Shown: positions 1-8,061 of the stretch, one piece after another | Layout: every line of letters begins with the position of its first letter | Position numbering within the stretch: the first letter of the stretch is position 1 | Origin: an uncultured Clostridia bacterium | GTDB taxonomy: Bacteria; Bacillota; Clostridia; TANB77; CAG-508 | Direction of reading: 5' to 3' | Length of the DNA stretch: 15,462 nucleotides | NCBI GenBank assembly: GCA_948946035.1 | Contig: CARBKU010000013.1 | Coordinates: 1-15,462, forward strand | Program-made: the position numbers and the translations under genes | The notes under the pieces: model-generated | Databases searched by the model: none | Told to the model about the DNA's origin: nothing | The model's input: the letters and a program-made list of their open reading frames with translations, nothing else

Positions 1-136
1 TATTCATATCTATTTCAGCATGTATTTGTTTTGATGATGAACCAAATGATACAAATAAATATACTAATACTGATAATATTAATAAACCAATCAATATACT
101 TCCTGCAATTATTAATGCTTTTGATGCATTTTCCAT
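1..136 (-). CDS. Pilin-like protein with MENASKAL N-terminus (5' part only)
   Basis: This is the start of a minus-strand gene that leaves the window at its left edge; only about 45 codons are visible. The start codon is at 134-136, with the ribosome binding site AGGAG about 6 bases upstream. The product begins MENASKALIIAGSILIG and continues as one hydrophobic helix of roughly 20 residues, followed by a polar stretch (FGSSSKQIHAEIDMN). The N-terminus matches that of the next gene upstream (157-1017), and the first 20 bases of the two genes are identical, so they are paralogues. A short charged head, a single N-terminal hydrophobic helix and a position at the end of a Tad-like operon suggest a secreted or filament-forming subunit. 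I see no classical GFxxxE or Flp processing site, so pilin identity is an inference. Confidence 0.7.
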   Translation of the reverse strand, partial: MENASKALIIAGSILIGLLILSVLVYLFVSFGSSSKQIHAEIDMN

Positions 137-156
137 ATATCTTCTCCTACTCGATT

Positions 157-1017
157 TTACCGATTATATTCAAATGTCAGTTCTATTATTCTTCCTGTAT
201 TTTTATTATACTTTACATCTGTACAATCAAAATATGCTCTTTTAAACTGTATATATTCATAATAAGTATATACATCTTCTTTTATACTTCCATCAGCTTG
301 AATTTTTTTATATGCATACATATATTTTGCATTAAAATTTTCTTCAAAGTTTTTTTTACTTCCTACCCCTAAAGCCTCAAATCTCGAATTCTCTACGTTT
401 CTGTAATATAATAGTACAGCTTTTGCAATAGTTTCCCTATGTTCCTCATTTGCTGGTACCCCTGGAAATAAATTAGCTATACCTGCAACTAAATTTGTAA
501 TTCCAACTTGTCCACCATATCCACCTTTTTTAGTTATTGAATTATATTTTTTTTCTAAATCTTCTATTTTATTTTTTAACATATTTTCTAAACTATTGGT
601 GGTTGTTTCAGTTAAAGTTAATTTATTATTAGTTCCAATATTTTTAAATAACCTAATACTATCATCAAATGTCCATTCTTTTAATGTAGTATTATCAGGA
701 AATTGAACACTTATAGTCATTGCCTCAAATCCTATAGTTTGTCCTTCATCACTTGCTCCTGTTCCTACTACTGATTTTCTTCTATTATAATCTATAACTT
801 TATTTAATAATGAATACATATCACTGCCTCGTATATCAGGTCTATTATATGTTTCATACTGACTATTAAATTCCACAATTTGTGCTTCTTTATCATTATT
901 AATAGTAGAATCTTGATAACTTGAAAGATTATTAGCCATAAGTACCAAAGCACCTATAATCATAATAGCAATTAACATACTTCCAGCCATTAATAAGGCT
1001 TTTGATGCATTTTCCAT
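157..1017 (-). CDS. Pilin-like protein of the Tad-like operon (286 aa)
   Basis: The protein starts MENASKALLMAGSMLI, has one hydrophobic helix at about residues 6-30, and then a soluble domain of about 250 residues with no cysteine pair or repeat that I recognise. The ribosome binding site GGGAGG lies about 9 bases before the ATG. The gene is 15 bases downstream of the TadC-like gene and 20 bases before a paralogue with the same N-terminus. This fits a major or minor pilin, or a pseudopilin, carrying a large C-terminal domain exposed outside the cell. Membrane topology is supported by the sequence. The role as filament subunit rests on operon context, and no standard prepilin-peptidase cleavage motif is visible. 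It could instead be a membrane-anchored extracellular component of the machine. Confidence 0.72.
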   Translation of the reverse strand: MENASKALLMAGSMLIAIMIIGALVLMANNLSSYQDSTINNDKEAQIVEFNSQYETYNRPDIRGSDMYSLLNKVIDYNRRKSVVGTGASDEGQTIGFEAMTISVQFPDNTTLKEWTFDDSIRLFKNIGTNNKLTLTETTTNSLENMLKNKIEDLEKKYNSITKKGGYGGQVGITNLVAGIANLFPGVPANEEHRETIAKAVLLYYRNVENSRFEALGVGSKKNFEENFNAKYMYAYKKIQADGSIKEDVYTYYEYIQFKRAYFDCTDVKYNKNTGRIIELTFEYNR

Positions 1018-1032
1018 ATAAATGTGCCTCCC

Positions 1033-1794
1033 TTACTGGTTTATCATTGATGTCATTGTTTTGAAAGAATCTGACATACTTGTTAAACCTATAAATACTA
1101 ATGGTATAATCAAATATAATACAAACATACATACCATTGGAGTAAATCCTAAAAATTTACCTATCATAGCTTTTCTAGAAATCAACCTATCATTTGATTC
1201 TTTTCTTTTAGCTTGATAATAGTCTCTTTCTGAATCTAATTCATCAAAAGCATCTTTAATAGGTATTTTTTCAACTGCTGCTTGTAAGCTTTCAATAATT
1301 CTAATTAACTGTCCATAAGATACTTCTTCTTTCATTTCTTCTAATGCTTCCCATGCTCCTGCTTCATAGTTATTTAAACATTTAGTAATTGGAGCCTTAA
1401 ATATATTAGCATAACGTTCTAGCCATTCTAAAATAATTTCTACATTTACTCTTTCAATTCTCATTAGCATTAAAATTATTGTTTGGAATTGCATTACTTC
1501 GTCTTCCATTTCTAATTGTCTCATTTTTACTTGGAAGAATAACATCCACATTGGTAGCATATATGCAACTACCATAAATGTAAATGCTAACAATAATTCA
1601 AACCATTGAAAAGACTCACTATTTACAATTTTTAGCTTTTTAGATATTCTTTCAACTGCTTTAGTTATTTCTTTTTCTTGTGCTTCTTCATAATATTTCG
1701 ATTTTTCTACTGCTCGCTTAATATCATCATCAGTTGTATTATATTTTCCTTTAAATAAATCTAAAAATTTATTATCTTGTTCTGTTAATTCCAT
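1033..1794 (-). CDS. TadC-like membrane platform protein (253 aa)
   Basis: Tad platform proteins of the type II secretion F (T2SSF) superfamily sit in the cytoplasmic membrane and couple the CpaF/TadA ATPase to subunit extrusion. The product has a charged cytoplasmic N-terminus, a hydrophobic segment at about residues 66-90, a central acidic helical region (the usual T2SSF domain position), and a second long hydrophobic segment at about 212-237 before the short tail SMSDSFKTMTSMINQ. At 253 aa it is a little shorter than typical TadC. It follows the TadB-like gene by 23 bases, which is the usual tadB-tadC order. The SD-like AAGGGA lies unusually close to the ATG at 1794, so the start is less certain than for its neighbours. 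No strong sequence motif defines this family; the call rests on topology and gene order. Confidence 0.7.
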   Translation of the reverse strand: MELTEQDNKFLDLFKGKYNTTDDDIKRAVEKSKYYEEAQEKEITKAVERISKKLKIVNSESFQWFELLLAFTFMVVAYMLPMWMLFFQVKMRQLEMEDEVMQFQTIILMLMRIERVNVEIILEWLERYANIFKAPITKCLNNYEAGAWEALEEMKEEVSYGQLIRIIESLQAAVEKIPIKDAFDELDSERDYYQAKRKESNDRLISRKAMIGKFLGFTPMVCMFVLYLIIPLVFIGLTSMSDSFKTMTSMINQ

Positions 1795-1817
1795 TCCCTT
1801 TTTTTTATCTTTTTCGC

Positions 1818-3116
1818 TTAATCCGTCCGAATAAGGTCATATTCAGTTGTTGGCTCTGTATAAACATAACTTACTGCGATTTTATGTAATTGTGAAAATA
1901 TCAATATAGATGCTACAAAAGTAACTATGGCTAATACTATTCTATTTATGTATAACCATTCAATTTTTAAATGAGATGCTGCATCTTTAAGCATTTGCAT
2001 TGTTTTTCTATGTTCTTTTGTTCCTTGTTTTGGTATAAATAAATTTACAAATCTTTTAACTATTCCATTTTTATATAATTTATTTTGCCATGGATTTTCT
2101 GTATTTTTCGCACTTATTCCAGTTGAACCATTATCTTTTAATTTTCTTACTAAAATATAAGATAAAAATGTTATTATAGCTATTAGTATTTGTACAATCA
2201 TACCTGGTTTTCCAAGATACCAACTAGCTGTAAAAGAAAAGTTTGATACTGCCCAATTTTTTAATGGTTCTAGTAACAATATTGGTGTTATAGAAATAAG
2301 TGACAAACTTTGAAATACATAACTTAATTTGTCTCTTTTTAATATTTCTAATTGCATTTCTTGTGTTATGTTATTTACATTTTTTAAATATAATGATGCT
2401 CCCTCTACTTTTCTGTCTCCATATTCTTTAGTTAAATATGATACACCTGCAAATTCTTTTAAAAAACTATTTGGTGCTATATCATAATATTTTTCTAATT
2501 CTGTTTCTGGATCATCTGATATTAAAACTTCATAAATTTTTTCTCCCTGTCCAGATATACTTTTTTCATCATCTTGTGAAACTTGATATATTGCCTCTTC
2601 TACCATATTAAATTCATGGTATGCATGTCTTATTTCAGCAAAAAAGTCTATTTGTTCTCTTAATAATTTATTATCAATTTTATCAGCTGAACCTTCAATT
2701 AATGTATCAACCATAAATATCTCAAATATTAACAATATAAACATTAGTAATAAATTATTACTTGCTATAATCATTGTTAGTATCATAATTGGTACTATAA
2801 TAAAAATTGCTCTAGTAAGTATTTTGGCTACATCTCGTCTAGTTGCAAATTCATCATCAATATTAATAATTTCTAGCCTTCTTCTTAATTTTAAAACATA
2901 TCTTTTTAGGAAAAAGATTTTTACATATGTAACATATAATTTTTGCCATAATATTTCAGGTGAAAACGAATTTTCTTTTGTACCTTTTTGTAGTTCTTGT
3001 ATTCTTTTATATTCTGATTTTTGCATTCTTTTAGATATTATTACATATGCTATTGCTATAATAATACATAATGCACATGAAATACCCATTACGATAAATA
3101 TTACTTGATTATTCAA
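1818..3116 (-). CDS. TadB-like membrane platform protein (432 aa)
   Basis: The product has a hydrophobic N-terminal segment at about residues 4-28, a hydrophobic pair near 95-135, a long helical cytoplasmic region (about 140-260), and further membrane segments near 265-280, 300-322 and 390-412. This is the layout of T2SSF-type platform proteins such as TadB. These form the inner-membrane base next to the CpaF/TadA ATPase. It starts with TTG at 3114-3116, with AGGAGG 11 bases upstream; no ATG lies near this SD. It is 35 bases downstream of the ATPase gene and 23 bases before the TadC-like gene. It is longer than most TadB proteins (about 300 aa), mainly through a cytoplasmic stretch near residues 325-375. 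The family call rests on topology and context. Confidence 0.7.
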   Translation of the reverse strand: MNNQVIFIVMGISCALCIIIAIAYVIISKRMQKSEYKRIQELQKGTKENSFSPEILWQKLYVTYVKIFFLKRYVLKLRRRLEIINIDDEFATRRDVAKILTRAIFIIVPIMILTMIIASNNLLLMFILLIFEIFMVDTLIEGSADKIDNKLLREQIDFFAEIRHAYHEFNMVEEAIYQVSQDDEKSISGQGEKIYEVLISDDPETELEKYYDIAPNSFLKEFAGVSYLTKEYGDRKVEGASLYLKNVNNITQEMQLEILKRDKLSYVFQSLSLISITPILLLEPLKNWAVSNFSFTASWYLGKPGMIVQILIAIITFLSYILVRKLKDNGSTGISAKNTENPWQNKLYKNGIVKRFVNLFIPKQGTKEHRKTMQMLKDAASHLKIEWLYINRIVLAIVTFVASILIFSQLHKIAVSYVYTEPTTEYDLIRTD

Positions 3117-3151
3117 TTGTTATAGCACCTCCTTTTATTTGTGTTTTAAAA

Positions 3152-5101
3152 TTATGCATTAGACTTACTAGTTTTTCCTCTTCTTTTTGCTACTGTTTCT
3201 GTTTTGTCTATTGAATTTCCCCAATGTTTTTCTATGAATTTATCAAATGCTATTGCATCTGTTTCATCCATATTAAGTCTCATTTCTTTTGTGTTAACAT
3301 CTGAAATTGGATTTGTAATTATATAATCTCCATCTACATATTCTAATATATTTCTATATCTATATAATTGTCTATCTGTTATTTTTGTAAAATAATGTGT
3401 TGCGTTATCAAAAAATTTGTCAAATTTTCCTTCTAAAGTTTTTTCATTTCTATGGTCAAATGTATATTCATTTTTTTCTTCTACTGGTATACATTCTGTA
3501 ATTCTTTCTACATATCTTTTTCCCCTAAAGTCTTTTGTTAAATGTATATCAAAATTTAATACTTGTACAACTTGCTCTTCAGCAGTTTTTTCGTTTTTAA
3601 ATACTCCTGTTCTTAGCATTGAGTTACGAAGTGCTGTTACTAAGTTAGGAAATGTTTTAGCATGGTGTGTGAATAATGTAAACTTAGAAGCAACTTGTGC
3701 TGCTTGTATCATCCAAGATGCTACTGGGTCTGTTGCAACCTCTCCTATAATGTTTACTGAACCATCAGTTTTCTTTTGAACGTCTAAACCTTCTTGTCCA
3801 GATATTGTTTCTGTTTCACGGAATGTTAATATGTTTCTTGTTGGATAAATTCTTCTTAAATGAAGCTCGAAAGCTGTTTCTTGAACACGTATGTTCATTG
3901 TTTCATATATGTTTTCTATCATTCCCATAAGCATTGTTGTTTTACCACAACCTTGCTCTCCTGTGATAGATATAATTCTTGCTCCTTTTACTAAAAATTT
4001 TAGTAATTCTATTGATTCATCACTTCCTTGTTCTCCCTTAAACCATTGTTCAAGTGTTGAACGCTTAACGTCAAATTTTCTTACGAAAAATGCCCATGTT
4101 TCAGAAAAACTTGGTCTTACAACAACTACACGAGAACCATCTTTCATTTCATTTATTTTATATCCATTTGTATCTGATAGTTGTCCTGGATTGTTGTATT
4201 TATATATGTTTTGACATACTCTTTTTAATTCTGATTCTGTTCCAAATGTTAAAAATGCTAATCTTATAGATTTACCTTGGAAGAATATCCATATACTGTC
4301 ACATGCTCTTGGTACTTTATGTTCTGCTACTTGCTCTAAGTAATCTCCATCTGTTTGTGCTACTTGGCTTAAAAAACTTTCTGGTAATCCTGATACACCA
4401 CCAGAAACTCCATCTATATTCATATCTCTTACTTCATCTATAGAGCTATATCCTTTGTAATGTTGATATATTCTTTGTACTACAATATTTAATTTGTCTT
4501 GAAATGATAAAACTATGTTTTCTTTTTCATAAATTTCATCTATTTCATCAGTTGTTATAACATAGCTAGGTTTTGTTTCTCCTTCTATATATTTTAACTG
4601 AGCTAAATTGTATTTTTTTATTAATTCTGTTAATGCTTCATATCCAAACTCAACTTTATAGGCATATAATAAAATGTCAAATTTGTCTTGAGATGTTAAT
4701 AAAGATGGAATATCAAAAGAAATTGCTTTAGATATATTGGTTTCAGTTACTCCATATTCTTTTTCTAATAAATCATATATCAATTCTTTTACATATTTTT
4801 TATCATTAACATCACCATATGTACATCCTTTTAATGCTTTTTTTAATTCGTACTTCTTTTGTTTTCTTCTTTTTAATTCTTCTTCTGATAAACCAATATC
4901 GTATAAATTGACTTTTGTTATTTCATTTAGCCTATTTTTTATGTATTGTGTCATTCTATCTAATGTATATGTTTTTTCGTCAACATTTACTTGTTCTTCT
5001 ATTTCTGCTGTTTGTTTCTTTTTTATAATGTAATAAATCCAATATGCCACTGCTAGAAATAAGAGTAATATTAAGCCCCAATTTATTATTGCCTTTAACA
5101 T
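3152..5101 (-). CDS. cpaF: CpaF/TadA-type secretion ATPase with N-terminal membrane anchor
   Basis: This hexameric type II/IV secretion-system ATPase powers assembly or secretion from the cytoplasmic face of the membrane. The C-terminal half shows the Walker A motif GEQGCGKT at residues 381-388, a Walker B-like VNIIGEV at 449-455, an Asp-box-like acidic strand (QETAFELHLRR, 407-417) and the His-box region FTHHAKT at 477-483. The N-terminal half (about 40-330) matches the regulatory N-terminal domain in position. Two oddities stand out. Residues 5-26 form a clear transmembrane helix, whereas most CpaF proteins are soluble. The usual R after the GEV motif is replaced (GEVATDPV). At 649 aa it is longer than the usual 430-500. 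The start is fixed by AAGGAGG upstream of the ATG. It lies between the ParA-like gene (14 bases) and the TadB-like gene. Confidence 0.88.
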   Translation of the reverse strand: MLKAIINWGLILLLFLAVAYWIYYIIKKKQTAEIEEQVNVDEKTYTLDRMTQYIKNRLNEITKVNLYDIGLSEEELKRRKQKKYELKKALKGCTYGDVNDKKYVKELIYDLLEKEYGVTETNISKAISFDIPSLLTSQDKFDILLYAYKVEFGYEALTELIKKYNLAQLKYIEGETKPSYVITTDEIDEIYEKENIVLSFQDKLNIVVQRIYQHYKGYSSIDEVRDMNIDGVSGGVSGLPESFLSQVAQTDGDYLEQVAEHKVPRACDSIWIFFQGKSIRLAFLTFGTESELKRVCQNIYKYNNPGQLSDTNGYKINEMKDGSRVVVVRPSFSETWAFFVRKFDVKRSTLEQWFKGEQGSDESIELLKFLVKGARIISITGEQGCGKTTMLMGMIENIYETMNIRVQETAFELHLRRIYPTRNILTFRETETISGQEGLDVQKKTDGSVNIIGEVATDPVASWMIQAAQVASKFTLFTHHAKTFPNLVTALRNSMLRTGVFKNEKTAEEQVVQVLNFDIHLTKDFRGKRYVERITECIPVEEKNEYTFDHRNEKTLEGKFDKFFDNATHYFTKITDRQLYRYRNILEYVDGDYIITNPISDVNTKEMRLNMDETDAIAFDKFIEKHWGNSIDKTETVAKRRGKTSKSNA

Positions 5102-5115
5102 TTGGTTTTCCCTCC

Positions 5116-5952
5116 TTACATTCTCATTTGCAAATCTTGTAATCTATATATTATATTTTCTAGTGTTCTACGTATCTCTGCTAAAAAGAATCCATTTCTA
5201 TCATTTTCTTCTATTTTTCTAAGTTTTAAAAATAAGTCTGGAACTTTTGCTTCTTCACATGCTTCAAAAAATAGTGTGTTATATGGAATTGTTGAAACTT
5301 TATTTCTTTCTCCCATATATCTTGATATATTTTTTATTGAATATTTTGAATACTTATCATATTTATTAAATAATAATAATGACTTTTTAGCTTTTAGTGC
5401 TTGTACTTCTTCTCTTATTGATAAAAATCTATCAATACTTGATAATCTTTGTGTTAGGTTAACAACAACTAAGTTTGACATATCTAAGATTTCATTTGCT
5501 ATATTTGCACCTATATTATTATCCAAATCAACTAATACTATATCATAATATCTATTTGCTATATTAAGTACACTTGGATAAGCTAGTTTTATTTCATCAT
5601 ATTTTACTTTATCTCCTGTATAGCCTGTTAAAACTTCTAATGTATCTTTAAATACTATTTTTGTATAATTTGTAATATTTTCTGGTGCTATTTTATTACT
5701 TTTTATTATTTTTGAAAGCCCTTCCATTCCATTTGCCATTGCAATATTAGTATTAGGTCCAAATAACCCAAAGTTTGTCTTTTGTTTTTTTTCTTTCCAA
5801 AAACAATTTTCCATTGTTTTATCATTAAAGGATGTTGATACTAATAAAACTTTATAATTGTGTTGTATTGCCATATATGTTGCAACAGCTACAATAGAAG
5901 CCGTTTTTCCAGTCTGTTCTTTTCCATCGCTCCAAAATGTTACAATTGACAT
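5116..5952 (-). CDS. ParA/MinD-like ATPase of the Tad-like operon (CpaE position)
   Basis: The N-terminus carries a deviant Walker A box, KEQTGKT at residues 11-17, with the signature lysine first. This is characteristic of the ParA/MinD/CpaE P-loop family. A Walker B-like strand (IVLVDLDNN) lies near 138-146. In Tad systems the CpaE/TadZ member of this family positions the machine in the cell, and its place directly before the CpaF gene fits that role. The ribosome binding site AAAGGAG is 7 bases from the ATG. No N-terminal receiver domain is present, unlike CpaE of Proteobacteria, so this is the short form. It is paired with the P-loop-less relative encoded immediately upstream (5967-6653), and the two could form a heterodimer. 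Confidence 0.8.
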   Translation of the reverse strand: MSIVTFWSDGKEQTGKTASIVAVATYMAIQHNYKVLLVSTSFNDKTMENCFWKEKKQKTNFGLFGPNTNIAMANGMEGLSKIIKSNKIAPENITNYTKIVFKDTLEVLTGYTGDKVKYDEIKLAYPSVLNIANRYYDIVLVDLDNNIGANIANEILDMSNLVVVNLTQRLSSIDRFLSIREEVQALKAKKSLLLFNKYDKYSKYSIKNISRYMGERNKVSTIPYNTLFFEACEEAKVPDLFLKLRKIEENDRNGFFLAEIRRTLENIIYRLQDLQMRM

Positions 5953-5966
5953 ATCTATACTCCTTT

Positions 5967-6653
5967 TTATATATTTTTAATCATTTTTCTTATTTGTGCT
6001 CCACTAGTATCCCCCAACACTTCTTCTACTAAACATTCTAGTCCATCTTTATATTGTACACTTAATTTTTTTAATTTTATTTTTTCAATTCTTTGGTTTT
6101 CATAAATTACACTTAAATCTCCGTTTTCTATCGGGAAGTATACTTTTTGTTCATCCCACATTACATTATATCCTGAAGAAAGAAAATTTAGATAATCATC
6201 TTCTTCTTTAATAACTTGTTCTGTAAAACATATTTTAGTTAAACTTATAGTGTCTTCTAATCTTGCTAATGCTTCTAAACCTTTTTTTAATGAATATCCT
6301 CCAAATGATGTGACAAAATAATTTTTGTCTGCATTGCATAAATCGAAAGTAATTATACTTTTATTATTGTCTGTGTCTATAAATATATAGTCATATCCTA
6401 ATTGTCCTTCTTCAAATTCCCCTAAATATTGCTCTATTTCTTCCATGCTATATAATCCAACTGCTATGTCAATTCCTTCGAATTCTGTTATGTATTTTGG
6501 AGAAGGATTTATAGTAGGTACTACATATCTAGCTTTTCCCATATATGTAGAATCAATAATTAGACATTTTTTTCCAAAGGCTGTTAGAATTCTTGCAATA
6601 TATATAATTAAGTCTATTTTATCATAAGCTCCTATAAATCCTATTTTTTTCAT
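5967..6653 (-). CDS. Degenerate ParA/MinD-fold protein without a P-loop (228 aa)
   Basis: The N-terminus MKKIGFIGAYDKIDLIIYIA and the following strand KKCLIIDST have the shape of a ParA/MinD protein: a beta strand, a loop, a helix, then a strand ending in D. However, the loop GAYDKID at residues 8-14 lacks the GK[ST] needed to bind nucleotide. A Walker B-like strand YIFIDTDNN lies near 89-97. The product is therefore probably a non-hydrolysing partner or regulator of the intact ATPase encoded just downstream (14-base gap). The ribosome binding site AAAGGAG is well placed. The fold assignment is my reading of the pattern and would need profile comparison; the position in the operon is certain. 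Confidence 0.6.
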   Translation of the reverse strand: MKKIGFIGAYDKIDLIIYIARILTAFGKKCLIIDSTYMGKARYVVPTINPSPKYITEFEGIDIAVGLYSMEEIEQYLGEFEEGQLGYDYIFIDTDNNKSIITFDLCNADKNYFVTSFGGYSLKKGLEALARLEDTISLTKICFTEQVIKEEDDYLNFLSSGYNVMWDEQKVYFPIENGDLSVIYENQRIEKIKLKKLSVQYKDGLECLVEEVLGDTSGAQIRKMIKNI

Positions 6654-6675
6654 ATTTTATTCTCCTTTATATTTA

Positions 6676-7797
6676 TTAGTTCACTGTCTGTCCTGATAAT
6701 GAATCTAAATATTCTTTTCTTGTGTTTTTAGAATTTGTTGCACTTTCTGTCATTCCTGCTTCTACATTTGTGCTAGCTTCGTCTCCTTGTTCATTAACTG
6801 CCCTATTTATAAAGTTATTTCTTAATAGTGGTAAGTTGTTGTTACCATCTGAATCTTTTGCACTATATCTTCTGCTTATTTCTTGTTTTGCTTTTTCTAA
6901 GATATTTGGGTCTCTATTTAATAATGCTGATGTAGCTTCATTTACTGGGTATGTTGGTATAGCAGCTTCTTGCATTCCTGCTTCAGTATATTTTGTAGCA
7001 TATAATTTAGAACCTTTTATTTGGTATGCTTCTATAATAGCACAACTCATATGTAAAATTTCGTCTTCTGATAGATTTACCCAGATTGTATCTACTGAAT
7101 CTGATCCACCAACTAGTGGTATTTCTACTTCTTTTTTAGCTATAACTATATAGTCTTGCCCTGAAGGTAACATCAATCTTATATCAATATAATCTCCTGT
7201 CATTAAATCCATTGGTAATATAACTGTGTTATATTCTTGTCTTCTCATGTCTCTTTGAACTGTATTGTCTCCTTTGCTAAGTAACTCTGTTGTAATTAGT
7301 GTATTCTTTTTCATTGTAACTTTTGCTATTAAAGGTACATTATTTAATTCTAAATATTTTTTTTCATTATCTTGCTCATAATAATAATTGTCTGTTTCAT
7401 CTTCTTTTTTTACTTCATATTCTCTATTATCAATTTTTATGCATAATTTTGGTTCATTTCTTTTGTCATCATATTTTGTATATAGATCATTTCCTTCTTT
7501 ATCTTGTAATGCATAATTTGTAATAATGCTTAAATCTCCTGTTGCATTACTTGGTACAAGATTTTTATTTACAGTTTGTATTTCAAGCATATCAGTTGTA
7601 ATAACTTGACCTGAACTAACATCTTGTTTTAAAACATATGCTTTAGTCATTGCATTTGCTTCTTCTTTCTCTTTCTTATTTATATTCATTAACTGCACAT
7701 ATAATAACCCTATTATTACACTTGAAAGTAATAACATTACTACCATTCCTAATAAAAATGAATTTCTTGCTTTTCTTTGCATTGGATTTGTTGCCAT
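6676..7797 (-). CDS. cpaB: CpaB/RcpC-like SAF-domain membrane protein (373 aa)
   Basis: This is the first gene of the Tad-like operon. The product has a short positively charged N-terminus, a transmembrane helix at about residues 13-37 and an SAF-like segment at about 52-77 (KAYVLKQDVSSGQVITTDML). An acidic insertion at about 88-150 follows. Next come an RcpC/CpaB-type segment around 188-226, with MTGDYIDIRLMLPSGQDYIV as its core, and a polar low-complexity tail. CpaB proteins are periplasmic secretin-associated proteins in diderms. Monoderm versions such as this one face the cell wall and probably help assemble or guide the filament. GGGAGG lies 8 bases before the ATG. The acidic insertion and long polar tail are not typical of the family. 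Confidence 0.78.
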   Translation of the reverse strand: MATNPMQRKARNSFLLGMVVMLLLSSVIIGLLYVQLMNINKKEKEEANAMTKAYVLKQDVSSGQVITTDMLEIQTVNKNLVPSNATGDLSIITNYALQDKEGNDLYTKYDDKRNEPKLCIKIDNREYEVKKEDETDNYYYEQDNEKKYLELNNVPLIAKVTMKKNTLITTELLSKGDNTVQRDMRRQEYNTVILPMDLMTGDYIDIRLMLPSGQDYIVIAKKEVEIPLVGGSDSVDTIWVNLSEDEILHMSCAIIEAYQIKGSKLYATKYTEAGMQEAAIPTYPVNEATSALLNRDPNILEKAKQEISRRYSAKDSDGNNNLPLLRNNFINRAVNEQGDEASTNVEAGMTESATNSKNTRKEYLDSLSGQTVN

Positions 7798-7858
7798 GAC
7801 AAATTCCTCCCTTAATATTTATTTTTATATATTTTTTTACAAAATATCCATCTATTTT

Positions 7859-7887
7859 ATTTTAACTCATTTATTATTCAAAATCAA
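7859..7887 (-). promoter_or_regulatory. Sigma-A-type promoter of the Tad-like operon
   Basis: On the minus strand, TTGATT (7882-7887) and TAAAAT (7859-7864) are separated by exactly 17 bases. Transcription would start near 7852, giving a leader of about 55 bases before the cpaB-like ATG. There is no other gene between this site and the palindrome at 7945-8054. The match is good but was found by eye only. Confidence 0.5.
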
Positions 7888-7944
7888 TAAAACTATTCTT
7901 TGTAATTTTAATTTAACATTCTTGTAATATTTTTGTAACAATCA

Positions 7945-8054
7945 GGGACAGGTTTCATTTGTTTCAGCTTTTTTGCAAGTTTTTGTCGTATTTTGTATTA
8001 TAACAAAATACGACAAAAACTTGCAAAAAAGCTGAAACAAATAAAGCCCGTCCC
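7945..8054. repeat. Long GGGAC-ended palindromic element
   Basis: Two 40-base arms (7957-7996 and 8003-8042) are perfect reverse complements around a 6-base loop. The outer 12 bases on each side (7945-7956, 8043-8054) pair with only three mismatches and end in GGGAC / GTCCC. The whole is a 110-base near-perfect hairpin, beginning 8 bases after the stop codon of the HAD gene. Palindromes with GGGAC ends recur as small non-coding mobile repeats in Clostridia genomes, from general knowledge, so a MITE- or REP-like origin is likely. It may also stop transcription from the HAD gene, although no U-tract follows on the minus strand. No clear target-site duplication is visible. Confidence 0.85.
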
Positions 8055-8061
8055 AAAAGTC

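Noticed and set aside
31..372. 113-codon plus-strand frame over the pilin genes
   Set aside because: It is antisense to two well-supported genes with good ribosome binding sites, and its product is Ile/Phe-rich shadow sequence.
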